A stretch of 64,000 nucleotides of DNA, from assembly GCF_018904615.1 (NCBI RefSeq), contig NZ_JADCNH010000007.1:62001-126000 (forward strand), in the 5' to 3' direction. The notes beneath the pieces were generated by a model. The model did not search any database. It was not told where the DNA came from and saw only the letters and a program-made list of their open reading frames with translations. The stretch is from Verticiella alkaliphila (GTDB taxonomy: Bacteria; Pseudomonadota; Gammaproteobacteria; Burkholderiales; Burkholderiaceae_B). A program made the translations under genes and the position numbers. Shown in pieces: positions 24,107 through 34,216 of the stretch (position 1 is its first letter; each line of letters starts with the position of its first letter).

Positions 24107-24714
24107 TTGCGCATGACCTTCTCGGACGGCGTGAGCGCCTCGATGTAGGCCGGACGCGCGAAGATGCGCTCGGCGTACTTCTGCAGCGGCGCGGCGCTGC
24201 GCGGCAGCTCGATGCCGTAGTGATCCAGGCGCCACAGGAGCGGGGCCAGGGCCACGTCGAGCATGGAGAACTCCTCGCCCAGCATGAACTTGTTCTTCAG
24301 GAACATGGGGGCGATCTGCGCGAGGCGATCACGAATGTTCTGGCGCGCGTTCTCGAGCGCCTTGGCGTCGCTCTGGGCGGCGCGGGATTCGAGCGTGCTC
24401 ACGTGCACGAAGAGCTCTTTCTCGAAGTTGTAGAGAAAGAGACGCGTACGACCGCGCATCACCGGATCCGCGGGCATGAGCTGCGGGTGCGGGAAGCGTT
24501 CGTCGATGTATTCGTTGATGATGTTGGATTCGTACAACACCAGGTCGCGCTCGGTCAGGATGGGCACCTGGCCGTACGGGTTCATGACCGAGATGTCCTC
24601 GGGCTTGTTGTAGAGATCGACGTCGCGAATCTCGAAGTCCATGCCCTTTTCGAACAGCACGAAGCGGCAGCGCTGCGAGTAGGGGCAAGTGGTGCCTGAG
24701 TAGAGGACCATCAT
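24103..24714 (-). CDS. sspA: Stringent starvation protein A (GST-fold RNA polymerase-binding protein)
   Basis: This 203-residue glutathione-S-transferase-like protein binds RNA polymerase and adjusts transcription in stationary phase and stress. A thioredoxin-like N-domain (MMVLYSGTTCPYSQRCRFVL, then NPYGQVPIL and LYESNIINEYIDERFPHP) and an all-helical C-domain are seen. Length and sequence fit SspA closely. It is the first gene of the sspA-sspB pair, downstream of the bc1 operon and separated from it by a strong hairpin. Confidence 0.95.
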   Translation of the reverse strand: MMVLYSGTTCPYSQRCRFVLFEKGMDFEIRDVDLYNKPEDISVMNPYGQVPILTERDLVLYESNIINEYIDERFPHPQLMPADPVMRGRTRLFLYNFEKELFVHVSTLESRAAQSDAKALENARQNIRDRLAQIAPMFLKNKFMLGEEFSMLDVALAPLLWRLDHYGIELPRSAAPLQKYAERIFARPAYIEALTPSEKVMRK

Positions 24715-24754
24715 GGCGAGCGTTCCAAATTCAAACAGTGGATCATAAGCGAAA

Positions 24755-24786
24755 GGCCAGCGCCGCGCGAGGGCGCGGCGCTGGCC
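24755..24786 (-). terminator. Strong hairpin after the cytochrome bc1 operon
   Basis: A perfect 14-base-pair GC stem (GGCCAGCGCCGCGC and its complement) with a 4-base loop lies 22 bases beyond the petC stop. On the minus strand it is followed by TTTCGCTTAT, a short imperfect T-run. It probably ends petABC transcription. Confidence 0.65.
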
Positions 24787-24808
24787 GGGGCGGTACGGAC
24801 GACGAAAA

Positions 24809-25648
24809 CTACTTCACGTCGCGCCAGTACACCGCATTCAGGCGCCAGGCGATCAGCAGGAAAAGGCCGAGGTAGAACAACACCCACATGCCGATGCGCT
24901 TGCGATCCTGCTGGACGGGTTCCCCCATCCAGGTCATGAAGGCGGCGAGATCGGCCATCTGGCTGTCGAAGGCGCGAGCCTTGGCCGGATCCAGCGCCTT
25001 GAAGGCGACGTCGGTGCCGCCGTGGGCAACCACGCCCGTGGCCGGCGCCTTCTGCGTGGTGACGTAGCCGTCCTTGTCGTAGGTGGTGACCACGCGCTCC
25101 CAGCTGCCATCGGCCGTACGGTGCGTCAGCGTCTTGGTGAGCTCGCGCGCACCTTGTTGCTCCCACATCACGTGCGGCATGGCCACGCTCGGGTACAGCA
25201 GATTGTCCCAGCCCGTGAGCTTGGACGCATCCCGATAGAACGAGCGCATGTAAGTGTAGATGTAGTCACCTCCGGGCGGGCCGGCGTTGACCGACTTCGC
25301 ACGGGCGATCACCGACAGATCCGGCGGCGCCGTGCCGAACCACGCCTTGGCGTCGCGCGGGGACATGGCGATGCGCATCATGTCGTTGACCGTTTCACCC
25401 GAGAACAGCAGGTTGTTGGTGATCTGCTCGTCGGACAGCCCGATCTGGCGCAGATCGCTGTAGCGCACGCTGGTGGCCGAGTGACAGTTCAGACAGTAGT
25501 TGACGAAGATCTTCGCGCCATTCTGCAGGGCGGCAAGATCGTTCAACCGGTACGGGGCGCGCTCCAGCGGCACACCGCCTTCGGCGGCGTGCACGGCAGG
25601 TGCCAACATCGACATCAGCAGCGCGAGAGCTCCAAGCAGCTTCTTCAT
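24809..25648 (-). CDS. petC: Cytochrome c1 of the bc1 complex
   Basis: This 279-residue c-type cytochrome subunit of ubiquinol:cytochrome c reductase faces the periplasm and passes electrons from the Rieske protein to soluble cytochrome c. It has a signal peptide (MKKLLGALALLMSMLAPAVHA), heme-attachment CLNCH at about residues 52-56, the methionine-ligand region (MPHVMWEQQG), and a C-terminal membrane anchor (WVLFYLGLFLLIAWRLNAVY). The ATG at 25648 follows GGATATCAAG. It is the last gene of petA-petB-petC, 23 bases after petB. Confidence 0.95.
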   Translation of the reverse strand: MKKLLGALALLMSMLAPAVHAAEGGVPLERAPYRLNDLAALQNGAKIFVNYCLNCHSATSVRYSDLRQIGLSDEQITNNLLFSGETVNDMMRIAMSPRDAKAWFGTAPPDLSVIARAKSVNAGPPGGDYIYTYMRSFYRDASKLTGWDNLLYPSVAMPHVMWEQQGARELTKTLTHRTADGSWERVVTTYDKDGYVTTQKAPATGVVAHGGTDVAFKALDPAKARAFDSQMADLAAFMTWMGEPVQQDRKRIGMWVLFYLGLFLLIAWRLNAVYWRDVK

Positions 25649-25671
25649 CTTGATATCCGTATTCCGTCGAC

Positions 25672-27057
25672 TCAATGGGGCTTGAAGGTGACGCGATCCG
25701 GCACCGGCTTGAACGTGCCGAGCCCGCTCCACCAGGGCATCAGCAGGAAGAAGCCGAGATAGATCAGCGTGCCACCTTGCGCCATGAGGTTGTACACGGG
25801 GCTCGGCGGCTGCGTACCCAGGAAGCCCAGGATCAGGAAGTTGATGATGAAGATCGCATACAGCCACTTGTGCCAGCCCGGACGATAGCGGATCGACTTG
25901 ACCGGCGAGACGTCCAGCCAGGGCAGGAAGAAGAGGATGACGACGGCGCCACCCATGGCGGCCACGCCCCAGAACTTGGCGTCGATGACGCGCAGCAGCA
26001 CGGCGAGGACGATGAGCACCGCCGGCACGACCAGGCGCAGGATGCCGCGCAGCCCGCCCTTGAGGAACAGCATGATCGCGCCCAGCACCGCCAGACCGGC
26101 CAGCACCCAGGCAAACTCGTTGGTGATGGCACGCAGCATCGAGTAGAACGGCGTGAAATACCACACCGGGGCGATGTGCGCCGGCGTCTTCAACGGATCG
26201 GCCGGCACGAAGTTGTTGTATTCCAGGAAGTAGCCGCCCATCTCCGGCGCGAAGAAGACGATCGCGAAGAAGACGATGAGGAACACGGCCGTGCCCAGGA
26301 TGTCGTGCACCGTGTAGTACGGATGGAACGGCACGCCATCCAGCGGGATGCCGCGCGAATCCTTGTACTTCTTGATCTCGACGCCGTCCGGGTTGTTCGA
26401 GCCGACTTCGTGCAGCGCCACGATGTGCGCCACGACCAGGCCGATCAGCACCAGCGGGATCGCGATCACGTGGAACGCGAAGAAGCGGTTCAGCGTGGCG
26501 TCCGACACGACGTAGTCGCCACGGATCCAGATGGCCAGATCAGGCCCGATGAGCGGGATGGCCGCGAACAGGTTCACGATCACCTGGGCGCCCCAGTAGG
26601 ACATCTGGCCCCACGGCAGCAGGTAGCCGAAGAAGGCTTCGGCCATCAGGCACAGGAAGATCGCCACGCCGAAGATCCAGACCAGCTCGCGCGGCTTGCG
26701 ATACGAGCCGTAGAACAGGCCGCGCAGCATGTGCAAGTACACGACGACGAAGAACATCGACGCGCCGGTCGAGTGCATGTAGCGGATGAGCCAGCCGCCC
26801 GGCACCTCGCGCATGATGTACTCGACCGATTGGAAGGCACGTTCCGCGTCAGGCTTGTAGTGCATGACCAGGAAGATGCCAGTGACGATCTGGATCACCA
26901 GCACCAGCAGTGCGAGCGAACCGAAGATGTACCAGAAGTTGAAATTCTTGGGTGCGTAGTACTCAGAGACATGCGCCTTGAAAGTCGACGTGAGCGGAAA
27001 GCGCGCGTCGACCCATCCGAGCAGGCCCGTCGTCTCGATCTTTTTCTCGCCAGCCAT
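25672..27057 (-). CDS. petB: Cytochrome b of the bc1 complex
   Basis: This 461-residue integral-membrane subunit carries hemes bL and bH and both quinone sites. Eight helices can be drawn; the first four include paired histidine ligands (RYMHSTGASMFFVVVYLHML and FFAFHVIAIPLVLIGLVVAH). The Qo-site signature is present in the loop before helix F (VPFHPYYTVHD near it, and a PEMGGYF variant of PEW just after). The ATG at 27057 is preceded by AAGGAG. The length is that of the single-chain proteobacterial form. Confidence 0.95.
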   Translation of the reverse strand: MAGEKKIETTGLLGWVDARFPLTSTFKAHVSEYYAPKNFNFWYIFGSLALLVLVIQIVTGIFLVMHYKPDAERAFQSVEYIMREVPGGWLIRYMHSTGASMFFVVVYLHMLRGLFYGSYRKPRELVWIFGVAIFLCLMAEAFFGYLLPWGQMSYWGAQVIVNLFAAIPLIGPDLAIWIRGDYVVSDATLNRFFAFHVIAIPLVLIGLVVAHIVALHEVGSNNPDGVEIKKYKDSRGIPLDGVPFHPYYTVHDILGTAVFLIVFFAIVFFAPEMGGYFLEYNNFVPADPLKTPAHIAPVWYFTPFYSMLRAITNEFAWVLAGLAVLGAIMLFLKGGLRGILRLVVPAVLIVLAVLLRVIDAKFWGVAAMGGAVVILFFLPWLDVSPVKSIRYRPGWHKWLYAIFIINFLILGFLGTQPPSPVYNLMAQGGTLIYLGFFLLMPWWSGLGTFKPVPDRVTFKPH

Positions 27058-27134
27058 GACAGCGGCTCCTTTTGCGTGGCGGTTGATTCGAATGCAGCGC
27101 AGGCGGGCGTCCCGAGGGCCGCCCTTGCCTGGGC

Positions 27135-27815
27135 TCAGGCCTTGTTGTCTTCGTCGACACCCACGATGATGCGGGTGTCGGACACGAACTCGTAGGGCGG
27201 AACCTCGAGATTGTCGGGTGCAGGCTTGTTGCGATAGACCCGACCGGCCAGATCGAATGTCGAACCGTGGCAGGGGCAGAAGAAGCCGCCGGGCCAATCG
27301 GCCGGCAGGCCCGGCCCGGGCTGGGCGGCGAGTACGGCAGTGGGCGCACAGCCCAGGTGCGTACAGATGCCGACCGCGACGAGGTACTCAGGCTTGCGCG
27401 AGCGGTACTCGTTCTTGGCGTAGGCTGGCGTGAAACCGGGACGATCGGAATTCGGATCAGCCACCAGGTTGTCGGTGGCCTTCAGGGATTCGAGCATCTG
27501 CGGGGAACGATGCAGGATCCACACCGGGCGACCGCGCCATTCGACGGTGCGCATCTCGCCCACGGGGATCGACCCGATATCCACTTCGACGGGGGCACCG
27601 GCAGCGCGCGCGCGACCCGAAGGTGCGAAGGAGCCTACCAGGGGCACGGCAACGCCGGCGCCCACGAGACCACCGGCTGCACAGGCTGTGCCCACCCAGA
27701 AACGACGCTCCGGATCCATCGGCCGCTTGTTCTGCGGACCCAACGGGTTCTCGGGAGTGTCCGATGTGCCGTCTCCGTCTTGTCTACCACCCAGCGTGAT
27801 TGAATTCTGACTCAT
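27135..27815 (-). CDS. petA: Rieske iron-sulfur protein of the bc1 complex
   Basis: This 226-residue [2Fe-2S] subunit takes electrons from ubiquinol at the Qo site. The cluster-binding loops CTHLGC and CPCHGS are both seen, with the following Gly-Pro-rich loop. The N-terminus carries a twin-arginine-like stretch DPERRFW ahead of a hydrophobic anchor (VGTACAAGGLVGAGVAVPLV), so export should use the Tat system encoded at 29497-31119. The ATG at 27815 has AAGGG nine bases upstream; an in-frame ATG three codons earlier is possible. It is the first gene of petABC. Confidence 0.95.
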   Translation of the reverse strand: MSQNSITLGGRQDGDGTSDTPENPLGPQNKRPMDPERRFWVGTACAAGGLVGAGVAVPLVGSFAPSGRARAAGAPVEVDIGSIPVGEMRTVEWRGRPVWILHRSPQMLESLKATDNLVADPNSDRPGFTPAYAKNEYRSRKPEYLVAVGICTHLGCAPTAVLAAQPGPGLPADWPGGFFCPCHGSTFDLAGRVYRNKPAPDNLEVPPYEFVSDTRIIVGVDEDNKA

Positions 27816-28030
27816 CTCCACCATCCCTTGTTCAATGCCCCTTTTTAGACGCATTGCAACTTTCGAGTATAACGCAGCGACACATACAGACACTAACCCA
27901 GGGGAACCCTTGGTCTCGCCCAAACCACACGCTGGCACTAACATTGCGAACGGCCCGGCGCGGTAGAGATAGCCGCGCGTTCCGCAAGCCCCTGTAGGCA
28001 AATCGCAACCCCACTCATAGAGGAGTCCCC

Positions 28031-28540
28031 ATGTCAGGGATCTTGAAGGAATTCCAGAAATTCGCCGTCAAGGGCAACGTGATGGATCTGGCCGTCGGCG
28101 TGATCATCGGCGGGGCCTTCGGCCGCATCGTGGATTCCATGGTGCGCGACGTGATCATGCCGGTGATCAACGTCATCCTGGGTGGCTCGGTCGATTTCAG
28201 CAACAAGTTCATCGTGTTGCGAGCGCCCGAGGGCTACACCGGCCCCATGACCTACGCCGATCTGAACGCCGCGGGCGCCATTCTCTTTGCCTGGGGCAAC
28301 TTTCTCACCATCCTGCTGAATTTCATCATCCTCGCCTTCGTGGTGTTCATGATGGTGAAGGCGCTGAACAAGGCGCGTGCACGTTTCGAACACGAAGAGC
28401 AGGCCGCCCCCGCCGCGCCCAAGGCGCCGCCGGAGGACATCGTGTTGCTGCGTGAGATCCGCGACGCCCTGGCGGGCCGTCCGGTGTCGGCCGTCGTGCC
28501 GCCGCCCGCCACGCCTCCCACGGTGCCACCTGCTCCCTGA
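28031..28540 (+). CDS. mscL: Large-conductance mechanosensitive channel MscL
   Basis: This 169-residue channel opens under membrane tension to release solutes in hypo-osmotic shock. The N-terminal amphipathic helix ([20 protein letters not shown]), the pore helix with the Gly/Ala pattern [16 protein letters not shown] and the second helix ([20 protein letters not shown]) are clear. The C-terminal cytoplasmic tail is longer than usual and rich in Pro and Ala, ending in PPTVPPAP. Ribosome site GAGGAG lies just upstream. It is a single gene, divergent from petABC. Confidence 0.95.
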   Translation: MSGILKEFQKFAVKGNVMDLAVGVIIGGAFGRIVDSMVRDVIMPVINVILGGSVDFSNKFIVLRAPEGYTGPMTYADLNAAGAILFAWGNFLTILLNFIILAFVVFMMVKALNKARARFEHEEQAAPAAPKAPPEDIVLLREIRDALAGRPVSAVVPPPATPPTVPPAP

Positions 28541-28635
28541 CGGCGGAACGGCTGATGCCCGGGATGCCGCTCGCTGCGGCAAGTCCGGGTGTCACGCAGG
28601 AAAACTATTGAGGGCTGGCGCATGCCGCGCCAATG

Positions 28636-28663
28636 GCAGAGCGGGCGACCCGCCCCGCTCTGC
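28636..28663. terminator. Hairpin between convergent mscL and NIF3 gene
   Basis: GCAGAGCGGG (28636-28645) pairs perfectly with CCCGCTCTGC (28654-28663) around an 8-base loop in the gap between two convergent genes. It is a likely shared terminator, though it lacks a T-tract. Confidence 0.5.
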
Positions 28664-28697
28664 GAAAGGTCAGCCCTGCCCTGGCTGAAAGCCGCGA

Positions 28698-29522
28698 TCA
28701 GACCGGATTGTCGATGTCGATGAAGGTGACGCGCACGCCGAATTGCTCGGCAACGGCGTCGCCCAGGGCGCGAACGCCATAGCGCTCGGTGGCGTGATGG
28801 CCCGCGCCGACGAAACCGCATCCGGTTTCACGGGCGAGATGGGCGGTGGGCTCGGACGCCTCTCCGGTAATGTACACGGTGGCGCCGGCATCGACGGCTT
28901 CCTGCATCATGCCTTGCGCCGCCCCCGTGCACCAGGCGATGCTGCCTAGGCGCAGGCCGGGATCGCCGATAACGAGGGGCGGGCGGTCCAGCCGGCTCTC
29001 CACGCGCTCGGCCAGATCGCCCAGCGTGACGAGGCCAGGCGCGGAGCCCAGCCAGATGAGTCCATCCACGCCGGCCGTACGCGGCAGCGCGCCGCCCTCA
29101 CCCGGCGCCGCGTCGGGCAGCAGCCCCAGCACACGCGCCAGCTGGGCGTTGTTCCCCCACACCGGATGGGCATCCAGCGGCAGGTGATAGGCGAGCAGAT
29201 TCAGATCGGCGGCCAGGGCCAGCCCGAGGCGGCGTCGGCGCGTGCCGATGACGCGCGGATCCTCGTTGCGCCAGAACCAGCCGTGGTGCACCAGGACCGT
29301 GTCGGCACCGGCCTTGATAGCAGCCTCGAGCAGTGCGGCACTGGCCGTCACGCCCGTGACGATGTGACGGATCTCCTGGCGGCCCTCGACTTGGAGGCCG
29401 TTCGGGCAGTAGTCCTTGAAGCGGGCGACGCGCAGCGCCTCCGCCAGCCAGGCGACCAGCGCATCGCGCGCCACGCCGGGTCCGGCGTCGATGGGATCAG
29501 GCGTCCTTGCCAGCTTCGTCAC
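28698..29522 (-). CDS. NIF3-like dinuclear-metal protein (YbgI/GTP cyclohydrolase I type 2 family)
   Basis: This 274-residue protein of the widely conserved NIF3/DUF34 family forms toroidal hexamers with two metal ions per subunit; the substrate is uncertain. Seen: the family start [11 protein letters not shown], metal-ligand histidines in [20 protein letters not shown] and [12 protein letters not shown], and the terminal block [12 protein letters not shown]. The GTG at 29522 has GAGGAG nine bases upstream and lies inside the tatC 3' end (26-base overlap), so it is probably the last gene of the tat transcript. Confidence 0.92.
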   Translation of the reverse strand: MTKLARTPDPIDAGPGVARDALVAWLAEALRVARFKDYCPNGLQVEGRQEIRHIVTGVTASAALLEAAIKAGADTVLVHHGWFWRNEDPRVIGTRRRRLGLALAADLNLLAYHLPLDAHPVWGNNAQLARVLGLLPDAAPGEGGALPRTAGVDGLIWLGSAPGLVTLGDLAERVESRLDRPPLVIGDPGLRLGSIAWCTGAAQGMMQEAVDAGATVYITGEASEPTAHLARETGCGFVGAGHHATERYGVRALGDAVAEQFGVRVTFIDIDNPV

Positions 29523-30285
29523 GTTCGTCTGCTCCTCGCCTGACCATACTGGCGGCGATGATGATCCCGACTTCGTACAGGAGGCACAACGGCACGGCCA
29601 GCATGAACTGGCTCACCACGTCCGGCGGCGTGAAGATGGCCGCGATGACGAAGGCCACGACCACGACGTAACCGCGCGCCGCGCGCAGCTTGGCAACCGT
29701 GACGATTCCGGTCTTCACGAGCAACACGACGACCACGGGCACCTCGAAGGTGATGCCGAAGGCGAGGAACATCGTCAGCACGAAATTCAGATAGGCCTCG
29801 ATGTCAGGCGCCGGCGTGATTGACTGCGGCGCGAACGAGGCGATGAAATGAAAGACCGTGCGAAAGACGACGAAATAACAGAACGCCATGCCCGCCATGA
29901 AGAGCAAGGTGCTCGACAGGATGAGTGGCAGCGCCAGACGCTTCTCGTGCTGATAGAGACCTGGCGCGACGAACGCCCAGGCCTGGTAGAGCACGACGGG
30001 CAACGCGATCACGAACGCCGCCATCAGGGTGATCTTGACGGGCACCATGAAGGGCGTGATCACGCCAGTGGCGATCATACGCGTGCCGGCAGGCAGCGTG
30101 GCCAGCATGGGCTGGGCCAGCACGTCGTAGATATAGGAAGCCCCGGGATAGGCGAACAGGACGATGAATACGCCGAGCACTGCGGCCACGGCTTTCACCA
30201 GCCGCTGGCGCAACTCCACCAGATGCGAGACGAACGTTTCTTCGCGCTCTTCGGGTTGCTTGTCGTTGTCGGGAATGGCACTCAT
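29497..30285 (-). CDS. tatC: Twin-arginine translocase subunit TatC
   Basis: TatC (262 residues) is the six-helix receptor for twin-arginine signal peptides. The cytoplasmic N-terminal block [15 protein letters not shown], the conserved Phe-Glu region ([17 protein letters not shown]) and the helix 4-5 loop with FEVPV are seen. The C-terminal tail is basic and acidic mixed. Its ATG overlaps the tatB stop (ATGA). Folded substrates served here probably include the Rieske protein at 27135. Confidence 0.96.
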   Translation of the reverse strand: MSAIPDNDKQPEEREETFVSHLVELRQRLVKAVAAVLGVFIVLFAYPGASYIYDVLAQPMLATLPAGTRMIATGVITPFMVPVKITLMAAFVIALPVVLYQAWAFVAPGLYQHEKRLALPLILSSTLLFMAGMAFCYFVVFRTVFHFIASFAPQSITPAPDIEAYLNFVLTMFLAFGITFEVPVVVVLLVKTGIVTVAKLRAARGYVVVVAFVIAAIFTPPDVVSQFMLAVPLCLLYEVGIIIAASMVRRGADERDEAGKDA

Positions 30286-30851
30286 GGCTTCGGCGTCGCG
30301 GCGGGGGTCGAGTCAGCGCCGGCAGGTGCCGGCACGACGGGGGCCGCCGGGGCGGAATCAGAGGCAGGTGCGGCGACCTGCGTTGCCGCCTGTGCGGCCC
30401 GCTGTGCCGGATCGGACTGGCCGAGATCGGCGGCGGCCGCTGCACTGGCCAGCGCGTCGTCCGCGGTGGTCATGGCAGCGCCTTCGGGCACAGGCGGCGC
30501 CGTGTCGGCTTCGGGCGCCACGCTCACACCCGCCACGGGACGGGCAGCGTCATCGGCTTGTGGCTTGATGGCGCGCGCGGCGTCGTCGAATTCACCCTGG
30601 ATGTCGTCCGTGTGCTTGCGTATCGAGGTGTTCACCTCGCGCGCAGCCTCGTCCATCTGCGCACGCAGGTTGCGCAACTCCTCGAGCTCCATTTCGCGAT
30701 TGATGTCGCGCTTGACGTCGCTCACATAGCGCTGAAGACGGCCGACCAGATGCCCGACGGTGCGGGCAACCTTGGGCAGCTTCTCGGGGCCGAGCACCAC
30801 GAGGGCGACCGAACCGATGACGAGGAGCTCCGTGAAACTGATATCGAACAT
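30282..30851 (-). CDS. tatB: Sec-independent translocase subunit TatB
   Basis: TatB (189 residues) joins TatC in the substrate-binding complex. A short membrane helix (FTELLVIGSVALVVLGPEKL, with the Glu8 and Gly-Pro hinge) is followed by an amphipathic helix (PKVARTVGHLVGRLQRYVSD). A long Ala/Pro/Thr-rich cytoplasmic tail of low complexity follows, longer than in E. coli. It lies between tatA and tatC with a 4-base overlap to tatC. Confidence 0.95.
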   Translation of the reverse strand: MFDISFTELLVIGSVALVVLGPEKLPKVARTVGHLVGRLQRYVSDVKRDINREMELEELRNLRAQMDEAAREVNTSIRKHTDDIQGEFDDAARAIKPQADDAARPVAGVSVAPEADTAPPVPEGAAMTTADDALASAAAAADLGQSDPAQRAAQAATQVAAPASDSAPAAPVVPAPAGADSTPAATPKP

Positions 30852-30885
30852 GCAAGCCTACCGGCAGCGGGCGGTCAGGCCCGGA

Positions 30886-31119
30886 TCACGTATTGCTGCC
30901 GTTCTTCTCACGGGCCTGGACATCGATCGTGTCGTCGTTCACGCGCTTGGCGTCGACCTGCTTGGCGGCAGCCTGTTCGTCGCCGTCCTTCATGCCCGCC
31001 TTGAAGCCCTTGACGGCGCCGCCCAGGTCTTCACCCATGTTGCGCAGCTTCTTGGTGCCGAAAATGAGCGCCACGATGACCAGAACGACCAGCCAGTGCC
31101 AGATACTGAAAGAACCCAT
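30886..31119 (-). CDS. tatA: Sec-independent translocase subunit TatA
   Basis: TatA (77 residues) forms the variable-size translocation assembly. The N-terminal helix ([20 protein letters not shown]), the [20 protein letters not shown] amphipathic helix and a charged tail are typical. The start at 31119 has GGAG upstream; an in-frame ATG seven codons earlier would add a His-rich leader and is unlikely. It is the first tat gene, 80 bases after hisE. Confidence 0.95.
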   Translation of the reverse strand: MGSFSIWHWLVVLVIVALIFGTKKLRNMGEDLGGAVKGFKAGMKDGDEQAAAKQVDAKRVNDDTIDVQAREKNGSNT

Positions 31120-31199
31120 GTGATGCTCCGTAATGTGCAAGTGCCAGCCAGGGGGCTACGCACCATTCTAACCAAGTCGGGGGAGAAGGCGAGGACGAA

Positions 31200-31556
31200 T
31201 CAGTCCTTGCCGCGAGCGGCTTTTTCGGCCAATCCTGACAGGCCTTCCCGGCGAGCGAGCTCGTCCAGGACATCCTGGGGGCGCAGATCGTAATGAGCCA
31301 GCATGACGAGGGTGTGAAACCACAGGTCGGCCGTCTCGTAGACGATCTTCTGGCGGTCGGCATCCTTGGCGGCCAGCACGACTTCGGTCGCCTCTTCGCC
31401 CACCTTCTTCAGGATGGCGTCCGGACCCTTGGTCAGCAGCTTGGCCACGTAGGAGGCCGTGGGATCGCCGCCGCGACGCGGGTCGCGCGACGCGATGGTC
31501 TCGGCCACGCGGGCCAGGACGTCGCCCGCGCTGGCGCGGGAATCAGAGTCGCTCAT
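31200..31556 (-). CDS. hisE: Phosphoribosyl-ATP pyrophosphatase
   Basis: HisE (118 residues) hydrolyses PR-ATP to PR-AMP, the second step of histidine synthesis. It has the all-alpha MazG-like fold, with the acidic metal-binding motif in [17 protein letters not shown] and a second Glu/Asp pair in [14 protein letters not shown]. The ATG overlaps the hisI stop by 4 bases. It is the last his gene of the run; HisE and HisI are separate proteins here, not fused as in enterobacteria. Confidence 0.95.
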   Translation of the reverse strand: MSDSDSRASAGDVLARVAETIASRDPRRGGDPTASYVAKLLTKGPDAILKKVGEEATEVVLAAKDADRQKIVYETADLWFHTLVMLAHYDLRPQDVLDELARREGLSGLAEKAARGKD

Positions 31557-31963
31557 CGGTAGATGGCCTTGGGATCTTTGAGCACGGGATCGGTCACGAC
31601 CCAGTCGGCCTCGCCACCCTCGCCCTGCAGTTCGCGGAAGAAACAGCTCTCGCGGCCGGTGTGGCAGGCGATGCCACCGTCCTGCTCGATCTCGAGCAGG
31701 ACGACGTCGCCGTCGCAATCGAGCCGCATCGCCCGCACGTGCTGGCGGTGACCGGATTCCTCGCCCTTCTTCCAGAGCCGGTTGCGCGAGCGCGACCAGT
31801 AGGTGGCAAAGCCCGTGTCGCGCGTGAGCGCGAGCGATTCGCGGTTCATGAAGGCGAACATCAGGATGCGGCCCGTGGCGGCATCCTGGGCGATGGCGGG
31901 CACGAGCCCGTTGTCGTCGTAGACAACGGCGTCGAGCCAGCCGGCGGTCAGGTCGCCGCTCAT
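31553..31963 (-). CDS. hisI: Phosphoribosyl-AMP cyclohydrolase
   Basis: HisI (136 residues) opens the adenine ring of PR-AMP, the third step of the pathway. The conserved [10 protein letters not shown] block, the Asp-rich Mg site ([13 protein letters not shown]) and zinc-binding cysteines in [12 protein letters not shown] are present. Its start overlaps hisF and its stop overlaps hisE, both by 4 bases. Confidence 0.95.
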   Translation of the reverse strand: MSGDLTAGWLDAVVYDDNGLVPAIAQDAATGRILMFAFMNRESLALTRDTGFATYWSRSRNRLWKKGEESGHRQHVRAMRLDCDGDVVLLEIEQDGGIACHTGRESCFFRELQGEGGEADWVVTDPVLKDPKAIYR

Positions 31964-32772
31964 GCTGTTTCCAGCGTGCGCGTCGGGATGCCTTGTGCGG
32001 CCATGAAGGCCTTGGCTTCGCTGACGGTGTGCTGGCCGTAGTGAAAGATGCTCGCGGCGAGCACGGCGCTCGCATGGCCTTCACGGATGCCGTCGGCCAG
32101 ATGCTGCAGATTGCCCACGCCGCCGGAGGCGATCACAGGAATCGACACCGCATCGGACACGGCGCGCGTGAGTGCCAGATCGAAGCCGGACTTGGTGCCG
32201 TCGCGATCCATGCTGGTGAGCAGGATCTCGCCCGCGCCCAGCTTGGCCATGCGCTGCACCCACGACACCACTTCCAGGCCCGTGGCGTTGCGCCCGCCAT
32301 GGGTGAAGACTTCCCAGCGGTCCGGCTCGCCCGCGGCCGAGACGCGCTTGGCGTCCACGGCCACCACGATGCACTGCGAGCCGTAGTAGCCCGCGGCCTC
32401 TTCGACGAGAGCGGGATTCGTGACGGCTGACGTATTGATCGAGACCTTGTCCGCGCCGGCGTTGAGCAGACGGCGGATGTCGCCCACCTGGCGCACGCCG
32501 CCGCCCACGGTGAGCGGAATGAAGACCTGCTCGGCCACGCGTTCGATCACGGGCAGGATGAGGTCGCGCTCGTCGCTGGAGGCGGTGATGTCGAGGAAGG
32601 TGAGTTCGTCGGCGCCATGCTCGTTGTAGCGGCGTGCGATCTCGACCGGGTCGCCCGCATCCATCAGGCTGACGAAGTTCACGCCCTTGACGACCCGCCC
32701 GGCATGCACGTCCAGGCAGGGAATGATGCGGCAGGTGAGCTCAGACGCCACGACCGGACGATCGACGCTCAT
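31960..32772 (-). CDS. hisF: Imidazole glycerol phosphate synthase, cyclase subunit
   Basis: HisF (270 residues) is the (beta/alpha)8-barrel that joins ammonia from HisH with PRFAR to form imidazole glycerol phosphate and AICAR. The catalytic aspartates lie in [14 protein letters not shown] (first) and [14 protein letters not shown] (second). The phosphate-binding glycines GGGVRQV and ASGGVGN are visible. About 15 residues precede the usual start ([13 protein letters not shown]), slightly longer than most HisF. It overlaps hisA by 4 bases. Confidence 0.95.
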   Translation of the reverse strand: MSVDRPVVASELTCRIIPCLDVHAGRVVKGVNFVSLMDAGDPVEIARRYNEHGADELTFLDITASSDERDLILPVIERVAEQVFIPLTVGGGVRQVGDIRRLLNAGADKVSINTSAVTNPALVEEAAGYYGSQCIVVAVDAKRVSAAGEPDRWEVFTHGGRNATGLEVVSWVQRMAKLGAGEILLTSMDRDGTKSGFDLALTRAVSDAVSIPVIASGGVGNLQHLADGIREGHASAVLAASIFHYGQHTVSEAKAFMAAQGIPTRTLETA

Positions 32773-33515
32773 TCGCGCTCCATCAGCTCGTCGGCACGGG
32801 CCTGCGCCTCGGCGAAATCCAGCGTGCCTTCGTAGATGCTGCGCCCGAGGATGGCGCCTTCGACGCCTTCGTCGTAGACGGCACAGAGCTGCTCGACGTC
32901 GACCATGCTCGCGATGCCGCCCGAGGCGTACACCGGGATGCGCACGGCCTGGGCCAGACGCACGGTGGCTTCGACGTTCACACCCGAGAGCATGCCGTCA
33001 CGGCCGATGTCGGTGTAGATGATGGCTTCGCAGCCGTAGTCCTCGAACTTGCGGGCGAGATCGACCACGTCGTGACGGGTGAGCTTGCTCCAGCCGTCCG
33101 TGGCGACCTTGCCGTCACGGGCGTCCAGGCCGACGATGATGCTGCCCGGGAAGGCGCTGCACGCGTCGTGCAGGAAACCCGGGTTCTTCACCGCGGCCGT
33201 GCCGATGATGACGTACGAGATGCCACCGTCGAGATATCGCTCGATGGTGTCCAGATCGCGGATGCCACCGCCGATCTGCACGGGGATCTCGCTGCCAACG
33301 GCTTTGATGATGGAACGAATCGGCGCTTCGTTGAGGGGCTTGCCGGCGACGGCACCGTTCAGGTCGACCAGGTGCAGACGGCGGGCGCCGGCGTCGAGCC
33401 AGCGCGTGGCCATGGCCGCGGGATCTTCGGAGAATACGGTGGCATCGTCCAGATCGCCTTGGCGCAGGCGCACGCAGCGCCCGTCTTTGAGATCGATGGC
33501 GGGGATGAGCAGCAT
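32769..33515 (-). CDS. hisA: ProFAR isomerase
   Basis: HisA (248 residues) catalyses the Amadori rearrangement that feeds HisF. It is a barrel like HisF, with catalytic Asp8 in [15 protein letters not shown] and the second Asp in [13 protein letters not shown]. Phosphate sites QIGGGIRDL and YASGGIASM are seen. It is separated from hisH by 46 bases and overlaps hisF by 4. Confidence 0.95.
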   Translation of the reverse strand: MLLIPAIDLKDGRCVRLRQGDLDDATVFSEDPAAMATRWLDAGARRLHLVDLNGAVAGKPLNEAPIRSIIKAVGSEIPVQIGGGIRDLDTIERYLDGGISYVIIGTAAVKNPGFLHDACSAFPGSIIVGLDARDGKVATDGWSKLTRHDVVDLARKFEDYGCEAIIYTDIGRDGMLSGVNVEATVRLAQAVRIPVYASGGIASMVDVEQLCAVYDEGVEGAILGRSIYEGTLDFAEAQARADELMERE

Positions 33516-33561
33516 GACGGAAAACGGTTCAGGTCAGGGTGATGGCCTGGGATGGCCAAGG

Positions 33562-34212
33562 TCAGGGGTTCCAGTGCACGAAGTTGCGATAGAGCCTGAG
33601 CCCTGCCTCGGCGCTTTTTTCGGGATGGAACTGAGTAGCAAAGATGTTATCCGCAGCGATGGCACTCGTAAAGTCGATGCCATATCGCGTGGTGCCGGCG
33701 ACGATGTCTTCGCTCGCGGGTGCCACGTGATAACTGTGGACGAAATAGAAGTAGGCGCCGTCGCTCACGCCCTCCCACAGGGGGTGCGGATTGGCCTGGT
33801 GCACGCGATTCCAGCCCATGTGCGGCACCTTGAGTTCGCCCGGCTGGCCTTGGGCGCCGGTGCGGAAAGCCTCGCCCTTGAAGCGCGGCACGCCGCCTGC
33901 CATCAAGCCCAGGCCGCCCACGTCCGGGGCCTCCTCGCTGGTCTCGAAGAGCATCTGCATGCCCACGCACACGCCGAGCATCGGCTTGCTGCGCGCGGCC
34001 GCAAGCACGGCTTCGATGAGGCCCGCCTCACCGAGCTGGCGCATGCAGTCGCGCATGGCGCCCTGCCCGGGCAGCACGACGCGATCGGCGGCAGCGATTT
34101 CCGGCGGCGTGGCGCTCACGCGCACATCGGCCTCTGGCGCCGCGAACTGCAGCGCTCTCACGACCGAGCGCAGGTTGCCCGCGCCGGTATCCACGACTGC
34201 GATGCTGGCCAT
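33562..34212 (-). CDS. hisH: Imidazole glycerol phosphate synthase, glutamine amidotransferase subunit
   Basis: HisH (216 residues) releases ammonia from glutamine for HisF. The class I amidotransferase triad is visible: Cys in [12 protein letters not shown], and His and Glu in [16 protein letters not shown]. The start at 34212 ([17 protein letters not shown]) is the conserved one. It lies 4 bases after hisB. Confidence 0.95.
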   Translation of the reverse strand: MASIAVVDTGAGNLRSVVRALQFAAPEADVRVSATPPEIAAADRVVLPGQGAMRDCMRQLGEAGLIEAVLAAARSKPMLGVCVGMQMLFETSEEAPDVGGLGLMAGGVPRFKGEAFRTGAQGQPGELKVPHMGWNRVHQANPHPLWEGVSDGAYFYFVHSYHVAPASEDIVAGTTRYGIDFTSAIAADNIFATQFHPEKSAEAGLRLYRNFVHWNP

Positions 34213-34216
34213 GGTG

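Noticed and set aside
25675-27195. 506-codon frame opposite petB
   Set aside because: Extremely rich in Asp, Glu, His and Gln, the usual antisense image of a hydrophobic membrane protein.
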